This document shows, in pieces, positions 1 to 9,419 of a DNA stretch of 64,000 nt. The DNA is from 2-02-FULL-55-14 sp964581115. Lineage in GTDB: Bacteria > Bacteroidota > Ignavibacteria > UBA10030. Location of the stretch: assembly GCA_964581115.1 (NCBI GenBank), contig CAZOMY010000002.1:124001-188000 (forward strand). Direction: 5' to 3'. The position numbers and the translations under genes were made by a program. The notes beneath the pieces were generated by a model. It was given only the letters and a program-made list of their open reading frames with translations, did not search any database and was not told where the DNA came from. The stretch's first letter is position 1, and each line of letters starts with the position of its first letter.

Positions 1-128
1 TGAATCGCTCCGGTACGAGTGATAGAGACATCACCAAGGGTCACGAAAAGAAGCCCACGCATCCAAGGACAAAGGCCACGAATGACGTGGGATCAGGTCG
101 CCATACGCATGCAAGGCGAGAAAATGCA

Positions 129-158
129 GAAGCCCCTGGGCAGAACCTCAGGGGCTTC
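129..158 (-). terminator. Probable intrinsic terminator of the first gene
   Basis: A 10-bp perfect stem (GAAGCCCCTG at 129-138 with CAGGGGCTTC at 149-158) closes a 10-nt loop. Read on the minus strand it lies about 30 nt past the stop of the gene ending at 187 and is followed by a T-rich stretch (TGCATTTTCTC). No gene is recognisable in positions 1-186. Confidence 0.7.
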
Positions 159-186
159 GTCATGGATCAAGCGAACGGACGCAACG

Positions 187-1890
187 CTAGGCCTTCATCC
201 GCTCGCCCTTCTCCTCGACTGAGAAGATCCAGCCCACGATCTTGCCGGGCTCGATCGCCTCGAAGTCATCCCAGTAGGTCTTCGTACGGAGGAACTGTGA
301 TGACGTGTCCCCCGGCGGTATCTGATCGAGCTCTTCCTTGATCCGAACGAATCGCTTCTTCCACGCCTCAGCGTTCTTCAACCGAAGGTCGACCCAGCCG
401 TCATGGGCCCAGGCGTCAATGGAGCCCCGCTTGATCGGAAGCTTCGACTCGCCGCGGAACGGCGGGATCTTCAGTTCGCTGCCGCGCAGGAGGGTGACGC
501 CGTCCGGCATAAGGATCGGGATGCCGATGGAGACGATGCGTGACCGGAGCTCGGCTCCCTGTTCGATGAGCGAAGCGATCTTCGATGAGATCTCCTTGGC
601 AGGCGCCTTGAGGACGGCGTTGATGCTTCCGTAGGCGAGCTGAAGGAGATGAGCTTCATACAGGAGCTTGGACAGACGCGGGGGCCCGAGCATTTCGAAC
701 GCGATACTCTTCGTCTTGTGTCGCTCTTCGAGCGACTTCAGCTCCTTGACCGCGCTCTCGAACAGGAAACCGGCGCGATACGTCGGGTTGAGCGTGGCGT
801 TGTCCAGGGCGTTGATGATGTCATGGCCGGTGTTGCCGCCGAGGATCTCGAACACGACCGAATCAGCGATCTCTTCAGGGGTTACGTATTCCATCTGTCC
901 CGGTGTTGAGATCGCTTCGAATTCGGACCGCGAGAAGGTGCCGTTCTCTCCCGTGTCGATGAAGACCGATCGCAGGGTTTCGGAGGTCTCTTTCCAAGAA
1001 GGGCGCTCCGGTCGAAGGTCGAGCGCGTTCCCGAGCCTGACGCCCGACGTCGGCGGACAGTCGACGAGCCGTATCGCCTTCCCGCGCTTGCGCACTTCTC
1101 CATAGCCGATCCGCTTCCAGGCGATCGCGGCGGTGGGCTTGACCTCTTTCGTGATCGGTGAATCGGGCGTACGACCCATCAGGAAGAGCAGCAGCGTATG
1201 GGCACCGGCGACGGCTGACTTGCTCAACAGCACGCTCGACGGTCGTTCTTCGCTGTGGGTGTAAGGGATGTTGAGTCCCATGCCCCCCGTGCCGCTCGTG
1301 CCGACCTTGACGTAGATGTTGGTCCCGGCGGCGTTCATCGAACGGTACATGAGCTGGACATGCCGGATGAGCTGGGGGATGTACTGCGTCGCGAGCAATC
1401 GTTCCGTCGCTTCGACAAGTCCGGCGTCGGTCGATCCCTTCTTGAGTCGGCGCCGCACGTCGCGCGAAGCCTGAAAGAGGTCCTGATACGCGATGGCCGT
1501 GGCCGAGTTGATACAGTCGATGACAATGTCGGGCTTTGTCGACCTCATCAGCTGAAAGACGGAAGAGCGCTCGAGCAGCTCCGAAGTGAACTCATCCAGA
1601 AGGTCATCGATAAGCTTCTGGCGGGTCGCCTCGTTCTTGAGCAGTTCCTCACGCGGTTGATCCTTCAGTTCATGGCGGAGGAACAGATTGCCCCACCATG
1701 GCACGAAGAATCCGCGCCCCTGCTTCGGGAATTCCTTGCTCAGCTGCCCGACGGCCTCCTTCGCCTCGTGCTCGAGCAGTGAGGTGATGACGATCTTCTT
1801 CGGTCTCTCGCGGATGAGCCGCCGGCAGACCGCCGTGCCGACAAGCCCCCAGCCGCCGAGGACCAGAACGGTCTTTCCTTTGATATCCAT
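187..1890 (-). CDS. Rossmann-fold NAD(P)-binding oxidoreductase/epimerase-like protein
   Basis: A 567-aa protein opening with a clear nucleotide-binding signature (GKTVLVLGGWGLVGTAV, residues 4-20), the beta-alpha-beta start of extended SDR/NAD-dependent epimerase proteins. A conserved-looking block (VGTSGTGGMGLNIPYTHSEE, middle of the protein) follows, but I see no standard YxxxK catalytic pair, and the second half (about 300 residues) matches nothing I can name. The ATG at 1890 is chosen because the Rossmann motif begins right after it; the open frame runs further upstream to 2034 without recognisable sequence. It lies 79 nt after the aldehyde dehydrogenase on the same strand. The function beyond NAD(P) binding is unknown. 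Confidence 0.7.
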   Translation of the reverse strand: MDIKGKTVLVLGGWGLVGTAVCRRLIRERPKKIVITSLLEHEAKEAVGQLSKEFPKQGRGFFVPWWGNLFLRHELKDQPREELLKNEATRQKLIDDLLDEFTSELLERSSVFQLMRSTKPDIVIDCINSATAIAYQDLFQASRDVRRRLKKGSTDAGLVEATERLLATQYIPQLIRHVQLMYRSMNAAGTNIYVKVGTSGTGGMGLNIPYTHSEERPSSVLLSKSAVAGAHTLLLFLMGRTPDSPITKEVKPTAAIAWKRIGYGEVRKRGKAIRLVDCPPTSGVRLGNALDLRPERPSWKETSETLRSVFIDTGENGTFSRSEFEAISTPGQMEYVTPEEIADSVVFEILGGNTGHDIINALDNATLNPTYRAGFLFESAVKELKSLEERHKTKSIAFEMLGPPRLSKLLYEAHLLQLAYGSINAVLKAPAKEISSKIASLIEQGAELRSRIVSIGIPILMPDGVTLLRGSELKIPPFRGESKLPIKRGSIDAWAHDGWVDLRLKNAEAWKKRFVRIKEELDQIPPGDTSSQFLRTKTYWDDFEAIEPGKIVGWIFSVEEKGERMKA

Positions 1891-1969
1891 GGGGTCACAC
1901 TGGTATAGTGAGTCGTGGAGAGGTCCTGAGAGAAGGAGTGTGCAAGGGATGGAGTGCGAAAGATCGCTC

Positions 1970-3472
1970 TCAATCCTTGGGGACAACGGTGTCGTACCAG
2001 AACTTCTTCGATCGCACGCCGACCTCGTCGACATGCAGGTGCTTGGCTTCGCAATACTCTTTGAGACCGTCGACGCCGAACTCCCGGCCGATGCCGCTCT
2101 GCTTGTATCCGCCGAACGGCGCCTTCTCGCTGATCAGATGCCACTCGTTGATCCAGACGGTCCCGGTCCGCATACGACGGGCGATCGACAGCGCGCGTTC
2201 ACGATCACGCGACCATACGCCGCCGCCGAGGCCGTACGGAGAGTCGTTTGCGATCGCCACAGCTTCATCCTCCGTTCGATACGGGATGACGCTGAGGACC
2301 GGACCGAAGATCTCTTCGCGAGCGACCGTCATCGCGTTTGAAACGCCGGTAAAGATCGTCGGTTCGACGAAGAACCCGGCTGAGAGTGTGGGATCGTCGG
2401 GCACCTTTCCCCCGACGACGGCCTTTGCTCCTTGATCGAGGGCGGAATGAATGTAGCCGAGCACGCGCCGACGCTGGGCCTCGGAGATGAGTGGTCCGAT
2501 GTCCGTCGTTGGATCCGCCGGATTGCCGATCACCATCCGGCGCACCTTGGCGACCATGCGGTCGACGAATTGGTCGTGCAGCGACACGGGAAGCAGGAGC
2601 CGGGAGCCGGCCTCGCAACATTGTCCCTGGTGATAGAAGATCGCGTACAGCGCCCCATCGACAGCAAGATCAAGGTCTGCGTCCTCAAGGACGATGTTGG
2701 CCGACTTTCCCCCGCATTCCAGCGTGAGCTTCTTGAGCGACTCCGACGCCAGCGCCATGACCTTGCGTCCGACAGCCGTCGAGCCGGTGAAGGAGACCTT
2801 GTCAACCATCGGGTGCTTTACGAGCGCTTCTCCGGCTTCGGTTCCGTAGCCGGGTATGACGTTGACGACGCCAGGGGGGAACCCGGCTTCGACGATCATC
2901 CGCGCCAGCTCCATTGCCGTGACCGGCGTGTTTTCTGAAGGCTTTAACACGACCGTGTTACCGGCGGCCAGAGCCGGTCCCAGCTTCCAGATGGCCATCT
3001 TGAGCGGGAAATTCCACGGAATGATGCCGGCGACGACGCCCACCGGCTCCCATGTCAGCAGATTCCTGCTGAAGCCCGGCTTCGACAATCCCTCCACTTC
3101 ACCGTCGAGCGGCTGTGCCGCTAGCTTGGCGAAGTAGTTGAGGCTTCTCGCGGATAGGCCGACGTCTTCCTTGGCCTTTCTCACCGTCGAGCCCGAATCG
3201 GCGACCTCGAGGTCGATGAACTCCTGCGCCCGGGCGTTAATGGCATCGACCAGTTTCTTCAGGAAGCCGCTTCGCTCGGCATGCGTCATTCGAGGCCATG
3301 GGCCCTCATCGAAGGCGTTGCGGGCAGCGAGTACGGCCCGGTGTGCGTCTTCGACGCCGGCCCGGGCGCAACGAGCAACGGTTGAGCCGTCGAACGGATT
3401 GATGGAGTCGAACGTTCGTCCGTCTGCGGCGTCAACTGAACGTCCTCCGATCAGAAGTTGGTAGGTTCGCAT
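1970..3472 (-). CDS. NAD(P)+-dependent aldehyde dehydrogenase
   Basis: A 500-aa aldehyde dehydrogenase oxidising an aldehyde to the carboxylate. Visible family motifs: the PWNFP oxyanion-hole region (N154), FTGSTAVG in the NAD fold (about 229-235), catalytic Glu252 in LECGGKS, catalytic Cys286 in GQCCEAG, and EIFGPVLSV near the C-terminus. Length is standard for the superfamily. The ATG at 3472 starts MRTYQLLIGG, the usual short N-terminal beta-strand; the open frame upstream belongs to another gene. Only 5 nt separate it from the stop of the TlpA-like gene, so the two are probably cotranscribed. The substrate cannot be told from sequence; the nearby acyl-CoA genes do not decide it. Confidence 0.93.
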   Translation of the reverse strand: MRTYQLLIGGRSVDAADGRTFDSINPFDGSTVARCARAGVEDAHRAVLAARNAFDEGPWPRMTHAERSGFLKKLVDAINARAQEFIDLEVADSGSTVRKAKEDVGLSARSLNYFAKLAAQPLDGEVEGLSKPGFSRNLLTWEPVGVVAGIIPWNFPLKMAIWKLGPALAAGNTVVLKPSENTPVTAMELARMIVEAGFPPGVVNVIPGYGTEAGEALVKHPMVDKVSFTGSTAVGRKVMALASESLKKLTLECGGKSANIVLEDADLDLAVDGALYAIFYHQGQCCEAGSRLLLPVSLHDQFVDRMVAKVRRMVIGNPADPTTDIGPLISEAQRRRVLGYIHSALDQGAKAVVGGKVPDDPTLSAGFFVEPTIFTGVSNAMTVAREEIFGPVLSVIPYRTEDEAVAIANDSPYGLGGGVWSRDRERALSIARRMRTGTVWINEWHLISEKAPFGGYKQSGIGREFGVDGLKEYCEAKHLHVDEVGVRSKKFWYDTVVPKD

Positions 3473-3477
3473 GCGGG

Positions 3478-4692
3478 TCACCGTCGCGTCAGTTCTTCGG
3501 CCTTGCGGTAGAGCAGTTCGATCTCTCGTTGATAGGCAGCTCCGGCACCGGGACCGCGGAATCCGACGTGGATATCCACGATACGTCCCCGGCGATCGAT
3601 GAAGAGCGTCGTTGGATACGCGCCGAAGTTCTTGATCTGGCTGTGCAAGGCGGGCGTCGTGTATGTTGCGTCGGTGCTTCCGCAGAATAGCAGGGTGAAA
3701 TCGAGTCCGTACTTCTTCCGATACAGGTCGAGGTTGCGTCGTCCCGCGGCGGTATCGCCGCTCAACTCGAACGAGAGGGCGACGACCTCGAGACCTCTGG
3801 GGCGGTACGCTTCGGCGATGCGTCTCAGGATCGGGGCGGCGTCCATGCAATTGTGACACCATGTGCCCATAATGTCGACGATCAAGGCCTTTCCCGCGAA
3901 TTGCGGTGAAGACTCTGTGACGACCACCCCGTCCGGCGTGACGCCGGAAAAACGGAAGCGCGCCTTAGGGTCGACGGGGGACGGTATGCGGTCGGGGGGT
4001 AGGATCGGCTCGGCCTCGGGTCGCGCCTCCAGCCGGAACAGCGTCGGGGCAAGGTCGCGCGAATAGAGCCGTCCGCTCCAGTGGAGACCTTCGTTCAGCG
4101 CCTCGATCTTCAGGAGCTGCCAACCGTTGAAGCGGTCGAGTGAGGCGCTGTCTCCATGCTGAACGCCGGCGAAGAGTCCCATGTCGCCGTCCGCGGCGAC
4201 GATCGATCCAAAGATGGAATCCCCGCGGGCCCAGAACATGGCCGTCGACAGTGTGTCGACGCCGGGCGAACGTTCGTAGAACACGCGGAACGAGCCGACG
4301 AGCGCAACCGCGGGCGGTGCTGTTCGAGGCGACGGTGCAGGAGGAACATCGGGTCGGGCCGACCAAGGGATCCGCATGGTATCGCGACGGTATCGTTCGT
4401 AGGATCCGGCGAGCTCCGTGCCATTCCATGCAGCGCGGATCGCCGCGCCGTACTCGGCGAAGGTCATAATGACCGAATCGCCTCGAACGCTCACCTCAGG
4501 GATCAGCGTGCGCTCATCTCCGACGATCAGCCATCCGGTCGGATCGGGTTGAAGGTCGAGAAGGAGTCGAACGGAGAGCGAACGGCCGCCGTGCATGGGC
4601 ATCGACCCGGTCCATTCTGCATCGTCAGGGATCGGCGCCTGACATCCTGCCAGAAGTGCGGCTGCAAGTACGATCGGTAGAAGGGTCCGCAT
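3478..4692 (-). CDS. TlpA/ResA-like thioredoxin-fold lipoprotein
   Basis: A 404-aa lipoprotein with signal sequence MRTLLPIVLAAALLAGC and lipobox Cys17, so it is probably anchored in the envelope. Residues of about 25-250 form a beta-rich region of unknown function. The C-terminal part (about 250-404) is a thioredoxin domain with the redox pair CHNC (279-282) in a DIMGTWCHNCMDAAP context and the cis-Pro stretch GAYPTTLFIDRRG, as in TlpA/ResA/AhpC-TSA proteins that reduce or exchange thiols outside the cytoplasm. The ATG at 4692 is set by the signal peptide. It is divergent from the PIG-L gene at 4808, leaving a 115-bp shared promoter region. Confidence 0.88.
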   Translation of the reverse strand: MRTLLPIVLAAALLAGCQAPIPDDAEWTGSMPMHGGRSLSVRLLLDLQPDPTGWLIVGDERTLIPEVSVRGDSVIMTFAEYGAAIRAAWNGTELAGSYERYRRDTMRIPWSARPDVPPAPSPRTAPPAVALVGSFRVFYERSPGVDTLSTAMFWARGDSIFGSIVAADGDMGLFAGVQHGDSASLDRFNGWQLLKIEALNEGLHWSGRLYSRDLAPTLFRLEARPEAEPILPPDRIPSPVDPKARFRFSGVTPDGVVVTESSPQFAGKALIVDIMGTWCHNCMDAAPILRRIAEAYRPRGLEVVALSFELSGDTAAGRRNLDLYRKKYGLDFTLLFCGSTDATYTTPALHSQIKNFGAYPTTLFIDRRGRIVDIHVGFRGPGAGAAYQREIELLYRKAEELTRR

Positions 4693-4807
4693 GATCGAGA
4701 ACGAGTGATACGTCAAGATAGGAAAGAATCCCGGAAGCCCAAAACCTTGCGGCTTCGCACCATCACCGCTATATTCATGCCATTCGCTCCGACTCCCCTG
4801 ATCGTCT

Positions 4808-7276
4808 ATGGCCCGACGCGCATCCTTTCTGATCCTTCTGTTCTTCGTTGCCGGCGCCCCGCTCCGGGGCCAATCGCCGCGTCCGATGTCGGCCTCGGAC
4901 ATTCGGGAAGCGATGGACCGCCTGGCGACGGTCGGGAGCATTCTCTATATCGCTGCGCATCCTGACGACGAGAATACGGCCTTTCTGGCCTCAATGGTGC
5001 ACGGCCGGAATATACGGGCCGGCTACCTGTCGATCACCCGCGGCGAGGGGGGGCAGAATCTGATCGGCTCAGAGCAGGGGGACCTGTTGGGGATGATACG
5101 GACCCAGGAACTGCTGGCCGCTCGGTCAATCGACGGCGGAGAACAATTCTTCACCCGCGCGATCGATTTTGGATACTCAAAGACCGCTGAAGAAACGCTC
5201 CGCTTGTGGGGAAAAGAGGAGATCGTCTCCGATATCGTGAGGGTGATCCGGAGCTATCGGCCTGACGTAGTGGTGACGCGTTTCACGCCTGAATTGGGGG
5301 GGCACGGCAATCATACGGCTTCCGCCGGCCTGGCACTCGAAGCCGTTCGCTCGGCCGGTGATGCATCGAGATTCCCCGATCAGCTGTTGACGCTGGCACC
5401 ATGGTCCCCAAAGCGGCTGGTGTGGAATGCCTTCCGTCAAGGAGGTGGAGCGGCAGGGGGTTCGGGCCTCACGGAAGACCTTGGTGCGTATGATCCGGTG
5501 ATCGGACGTTCGTACACCGAGTTGGCCGGTGAAGCTCGGACGATGCACAAAAGTCAGGGGTTCGGCGCAGCGCAGAATCGCGCGTCTGCCGTGAACAGTT
5601 TTCAACATGTGTGGGGGGACAGTGCACGCTTGGACCTCTTTGAGGGCATCGACCTCACTTGGCGCCGGCTAACGGGAGGGGAGCGCGTCCAGACGCTTGT
5701 GGATTCGCTGCGAGTGACGTTCGATGACCGTGATCCCTCGAAGAGCATCGACAGACTTTCAGAGATTCGGTCTGCCATCGCCGGGCTCCCGGACGACCCG
5801 TGGAAGCGACGTAAGCTCGCGGAAACGGAAGACCTCATCATCGCGTGCGCGGGACTGTGGATCGACGCCCTGGCGCCCCGCGCTGCGATCGTGGCCTTGG
5901 ACAGCCTGTCGGTGACGCTGACGGCTGTGAACCGGAGTGCAGTTCCGGTTCGCATCCTTTCGTGGTCGCTGAACACGCCGGAGATCGCGTCGGAGGACAC
6001 GATGCAACTCGAGCCGCTGGTCCAGCGCACGAGTACGCTGAGCGGACGCTTGCCCAAGACGGCGGTCATCACCCAGCCGTACTGGCTTGCGGCACCCCAT
6101 GAGGCCTTTCGCTATGTCGTACCGGATCCGGAAATGCTAGGACGGGCCGAAGGCGATCCCGCCTTCACCGCGACGGTGGACATCAAGATCGGAGGCATGA
6201 CGATCCGGCGCACCGTACCCGTCCGCCACCGGCGTGTCGATCCGGTGGATGGAGAGGTCTATCGTCCGGCCTTTGTCACGACCCCCGCACACGTGTCGTT
6301 CGACCATCCGGTTCACGTCTTTACAGCCACGGCGCCGCGCATACTGACCGTGAATGTCGCAGCCGTCCGTGAGATCACGGGCGCCGCGGTTCAGCTGGAG
6401 CTGCCGACCGGATGGATCGCGACCCCAGCTGTAGGATCTCTTGACCGGATGAGCGCAGGAGAGCGTCGTTCGTTCGCATTCGAGGTTCGACCTTCGCCGG
6501 CGGCGAAGACCGGCACCGCTCGTGCGATCGTCGACGTAGAAGGCGGTACGATCGACATTGGGATCAAGGAGGCGGTCTACGACCACATACCACACCAGGT
6601 CCTGCACATTCCGGCGACGACGCGATTACTGTCGGTTCCTCTGAAGGTCAAGGCCGGGATTGTAGGATACGTCATGGGGGCGGGGGACGAAGTTGCGGAG
6701 GGTCTGCGACGCATCGGGTGCCGGGTCGAGGAGTTGACGGACGAAGCGCTGTCGTCCGGAGACCTGAGGTTTTTCGATGCGCTCGTGGTTGGAGTTCGGG
6801 CGTACAACACCCGCCCGACCCTCAGGGCCCTGAGGAACCGGCTGGAGCGGTATGTGCGGGACGGCGGCACCGTGGTCGTCCAGTACCAAACGACGGCGCG
6901 AGGCGAGTCGGATGACTTCGCCCCTGTCCCGCTGGTGATCGGCAGAGAACGCGTGACGGAAGAGGACGCTCCGATGCGGATCCTCGAGCCGCACCATCGT
7001 GTCATGACGCATCCGAATCGTATTGCGGAGGCGGACTTTGCCGGCTGGATCCAGGAGCGGGGTCTTTACTATGCTTCGACATGGGATACCGTCTTTGTGC
7101 CGATCCTGTCTGCGAACGACAGCGGCGAGCCGCCGCGCAACGGTGGTTTGATCGTGGCTCGGATCGGCAAGGGATACTTCGTCTATACCGGGCTCTCCTT
7201 GTTCCGCCAGATACCGGCCGGCGTTCCTGGGGCTTACCGACTGCTCGCCAATCTTGTCTCCCTCGGGCGCTCATGA
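4808..7276 (+). CDS. Secreted PIG-L/LmbE-family deacetylase with long C-terminal region
   Basis: An 822-aa protein with a Sec signal peptide (residues 1-22, ending LRGQS). The N-terminal domain carries the PIG-L/LmbE zinc-deacetylase motifs: HPDDE at 51-55 and GGHGNHT (H166, H169). These enzymes remove N-acetyl groups from GlcNAc-type sugars. Residues of about 300-600 look like beta-sandwich modules, and about 610-822 resembles a ThuA/glutamine-amidotransferase-like fold (VVGVRAYNTRPTLR, YVRDGGTVVVQYQ). Far longer than a bare PIG-L domain (about 230 aa). Its TGA overlaps the ATG of the 47-aa gene, so it is translationally coupled to a membrane microprotein and a symporter, suggesting periplasmic processing of an acetylated sugar followed by uptake. 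Confidence 0.87.
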   Translation: MARRASFLILLFFVAGAPLRGQSPRPMSASDIREAMDRLATVGSILYIAAHPDDENTAFLASMVHGRNIRAGYLSITRGEGGQNLIGSEQGDLLGMIRTQELLAARSIDGGEQFFTRAIDFGYSKTAEETLRLWGKEEIVSDIVRVIRSYRPDVVVTRFTPELGGHGNHTASAGLALEAVRSAGDASRFPDQLLTLAPWSPKRLVWNAFRQGGGAAGGSGLTEDLGAYDPVIGRSYTELAGEARTMHKSQGFGAAQNRASAVNSFQHVWGDSARLDLFEGIDLTWRRLTGGERVQTLVDSLRVTFDDRDPSKSIDRLSEIRSAIAGLPDDPWKRRKLAETEDLIIACAGLWIDALAPRAAIVALDSLSVTLTAVNRSAVPVRILSWSLNTPEIASEDTMQLEPLVQRTSTLSGRLPKTAVITQPYWLAAPHEAFRYVVPDPEMLGRAEGDPAFTATVDIKIGGMTIRRTVPVRHRRVDPVDGEVYRPAFVTTPAHVSFDHPVHVFTATAPRILTVNVAAVREITGAAVQLELPTGWIATPAVGSLDRMSAGERRSFAFEVRPSPAAKTGTARAIVDVEGGTIDIGIKEAVYDHIPHQVLHIPATTRLLSVPLKVKAGIVGYVMGAGDEVAEGLRRIGCRVEELTDEALSSGDLRFFDALVVGVRAYNTRPTLRALRNRLERYVRDGGTVVVQYQTTARGESDDFAPVPLVIGRERVTEEDAPMRILEPHHRVMTHPNRIAEADFAGWIQERGLYYASTWDTVFVPILSANDSGEPPRNGGLIVARIGKGYFVYTGLSLFRQIPAGVPGAYRLLANLVSLGRS

Positions 7277-7416
7277 TCGATCCTGCGAACAAACCCTCGG
7301 AAACGTCTGAAGAGCCGCCGGTCTTCGGCACCTGGCGGCGGTGGTACGCCGTTGTGCTTCTTGAACTCGCCGTCATTGTGGCCGCCGCATATCTGCTGAC
7401 GGAGGCCTATCGATGA
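7273..7416 (+). CDS. 47-aa single-pass membrane microprotein
   Basis: MIDPANKPS...FGTWRRWYAVVLLELAVIVAAAYLLTEAYR: a polar, proline-containing N-terminus of about 20 residues, a WRRW interface, then one hydrophobic helix (about 28-43). Its ATG overlaps the stop of the deacetylase and its stop overlaps the start of the symporter (ATGA at both ends), a strong sign of a real coupled gene. Small membrane partners of sodium:solute symporters are known (DUF4212, YhdT/DUF997), and position and topology fit that role, but it does not match those families by eye. The accessory-subunit role is inference. Confidence 0.75.
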   Translation: MIDPANKPSETSEEPPVFGTWRRWYAVVLLELAVIVAAAYLLTEAYR

Positions 7417-9110
7417 GCGCGATCGACTGGACCGTGCTCGTGGTCACGCTGGGCGCGCTTGTCGGCCGCGGGGTCTGGAAGGGACGCGGCAGCAACGACG
7501 TCAAGGGCTTCCTGCTGGCCGATCGTGGAATGCCGTGGTACACCGTCGCGCTGTCCATCATGGCGACCCAGGCGAGCGCCATCACCTTCACCTCAACGCC
7601 AGGGCAGGCGTACGCCGACGGACTGCGCTTCGTCCAGTACTATTTCGGATTGCCGATCGCGATGGTGATCCTGTGCGTTACGGCGGTACCGCTGTTCCAC
7701 CGCCTGGGTGTCTACACGGCGTACGAATTCCTTGAGCACCGATTCGACCTGAAGACGCGCACGCTGACGAGCCTGATGTTCCTCCTGCAGAGGGGGTTGG
7801 GCGCGGGCATGACGATCTACGCCCCGTCGCTCTTGCTATCGGTCCTGATGGGCTGGGACATCCGATGGACCTCGGCAGGGATCGGAGGGACCATCATTCT
7901 CATCATGGCGACGGGGGGCGTCAAGGCCGTCAACTGGGCCGACGTCCAGCTGTTTGCGGCGATCTTGGTCGGCATGGTGGTGGCATTCATCGCCACGTTT
8001 CTCGCGCTTCCCACCGACATTTCGATCGCCGAGGCCTTCAGCGTCGCCGGTGTTGCGGGTCGCATGAACGCGATCGACCTGGCATTCGACCTCGATGATC
8101 GCTACACGCTCTGGTCGGGGGTCGTCGGCGGACTGTTCATTGCCCTGGCGTACTTCGGCACCGATCAATCGCAGGTTCAACGGTATCTGACGGGGGCTTC
8201 GGTGACGCAGAGTCGGCTGGGGTTGCTGTTCAACGGCATGGCGAAGGTCCCGATGCAGTTCTTCATTCTGCTCATCGGCGTCATGGTCTTCGTCGTGTAT
8301 CAGTTCGAGCGTCCGCCGGTCTTCTTCAATCCTGTCGCGGTCGAGCGGGCAAAACAGGGGGAACACCGGCGCATGTTCGAGGCCGCGGAAGAGGCGTTTG
8401 CCCAGGCGCATGAAGGACAGCAGCGCGCGTATCGTCAGTATCTCGACGCAGAGCGGCGCGGCGATGACAACGGCGTCATCGAAGCCGCGATCCTCATCGA
8501 GCAGTGGAAGGCCGCCAAGACGTCGGCGCGGTCCAGCGCCACGGAGGCGATCATCATGACGGATCCGCAGGTCGATCCGGCCGACACCAATTATGTCTTC
8601 CTCACGTTCGTGCTGACCCATCTGCCGGTCGGACTCATCGGGCTCCTGTTCGCGTGTGTCCTTGCCGCTTCGCTCACGTCGAGCAGCGGAGAGCTCAGCG
8701 CGTTGGCGACCGCTTCGATCGTCGACCTGTACCGTCGGCATTGGAGGCCGCACGCCGACGACCGCGAAGCGCTGACGGCTTCGCGTTGGTTCATGGTGGC
8801 GTGGGGGCTCTACGCCATCGGCTTTTCGCAGTACGCCGTCCGGCTGGGCTCCCTGATCGAAGCTGTCAATATCATCGGTTCGCTGTTCTACGGAACGTTG
8901 CTTGGGATCTTCCTGCTGGCATTCTATGTCACGAGGGTACGAGGGACGGCGGTCTTCTGGTCGGCGTTCGTCGGCGAGGCCGCGGTGTTCGCGTGCTTTC
9001 TCTGGACGGACATCTCATGGCTGTGGTACAACGTCGTGGGATGCGTCGTCGTGGTCGTGAGCGCATTGACCCTCCAGGCGTTCACGCCCGAACGGGAGGC
9101 GGCAAGGTGA
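7413..9110 (+). CDS. Sodium:solute symporter (SSS family)
   Basis: A 565-aa multi-pass inner-membrane transporter of the SSS/SGLT family. The start (MSAIDWTVLVVTLGALVGRG, then GRGSNDVKGFLLADRGMPWYTVALSIMATQASAITFTSTPG) is typical of TM1-TM2 with the conserved Ala/Ser/Thr-rich Na+ site, and DQSQVQRYLTG is the usual mid-protein motif. A hydrophilic, probably helical insertion of about 80 residues (about 300-385) separates TM segments and is longer than in PutP. The start overlaps the microprotein stop. The solute is unknown; context suggests a sugar or amino sugar released by the deacetylase. Confidence 0.92.
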   Translation: MSAIDWTVLVVTLGALVGRGVWKGRGSNDVKGFLLADRGMPWYTVALSIMATQASAITFTSTPGQAYADGLRFVQYYFGLPIAMVILCVTAVPLFHRLGVYTAYEFLEHRFDLKTRTLTSLMFLLQRGLGAGMTIYAPSLLLSVLMGWDIRWTSAGIGGTIILIMATGGVKAVNWADVQLFAAILVGMVVAFIATFLALPTDISIAEAFSVAGVAGRMNAIDLAFDLDDRYTLWSGVVGGLFIALAYFGTDQSQVQRYLTGASVTQSRLGLLFNGMAKVPMQFFILLIGVMVFVVYQFERPPVFFNPVAVERAKQGEHRRMFEAAEEAFAQAHEGQQRAYRQYLDAERRGDDNGVIEAAILIEQWKAAKTSARSSATEAIIMTDPQVDPADTNYVFLTFVLTHLPVGLIGLLFACVLAASLTSSSGELSALATASIVDLYRRHWRPHADDREALTASRWFMVAWGLYAIGFSQYAVRLGSLIEAVNIIGSLFYGTLLGIFLLAFYVTRVRGTAVFWSAFVGEAAVFACFLWTDISWLWYNVVGCVVVVVSALTLQAFTPEREAAR

Positions 9111-9419
9111 CGGAGGCGGGCCGGCTGCATCAGGTGCGCACTCCGGCCTCAACGTTGCTGAGCCGGCTCCGGTGCGGTCCGCCGGCGTTGCCGGGATGTT
9201 GCCACGCCGAAGGTGGACTCAACTTTGACGCGCCGATCGGAGGACTCGCAACGAGCATCCCTGTGGATGGGCCCATTTCGACCTTTTCGATCGGAGGGGC
9301 AAGGATCAGCACCTACCTTCCGGCCGGTCAGCGCTCGGATCGCGGTACAGAAGAAGGGCGGCCGAAGCCGCCCCTTGAGAACCTCGACATACCATCGCTT
9401 CGTTTTTCCAGCTCGCGTC
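9111..9419. other. Intergenic region between convergent genes
   Basis: About 310 bp between the convergent symporter and DUF2911 genes. Short open frames here have no recognisable composition or motif. The only clear structure is the terminator hairpin at 9354-9376. Confidence 0.6.
9354..9376 (-). terminator. Terminator with UUCG tetraloop after DUF2911 gene
   Basis: Stem GGGCGGC (9356-9362) / GCCGCCC (9367-9373). On the minus strand the loop is TTCG closed by C-G, the very stable cUUCGg tetraloop, followed by TTCTTCTGT. It lies 44 nt downstream of the DUF2911 stop. It may also end the convergent symporter transcript, although no T-run follows on the plus strand. Confidence 0.65.

Noticed and set aside
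1..128. Short plus-strand frames at the window start
   Set aside because: No motif or ribosome-binding site; the stretch reads as the 3' flank of the minus-strand gene.
7836..8753. 305-codon frame antisense to the symporter
   Set aside because: Charged, motif-free translation opposite clear transmembrane codons.
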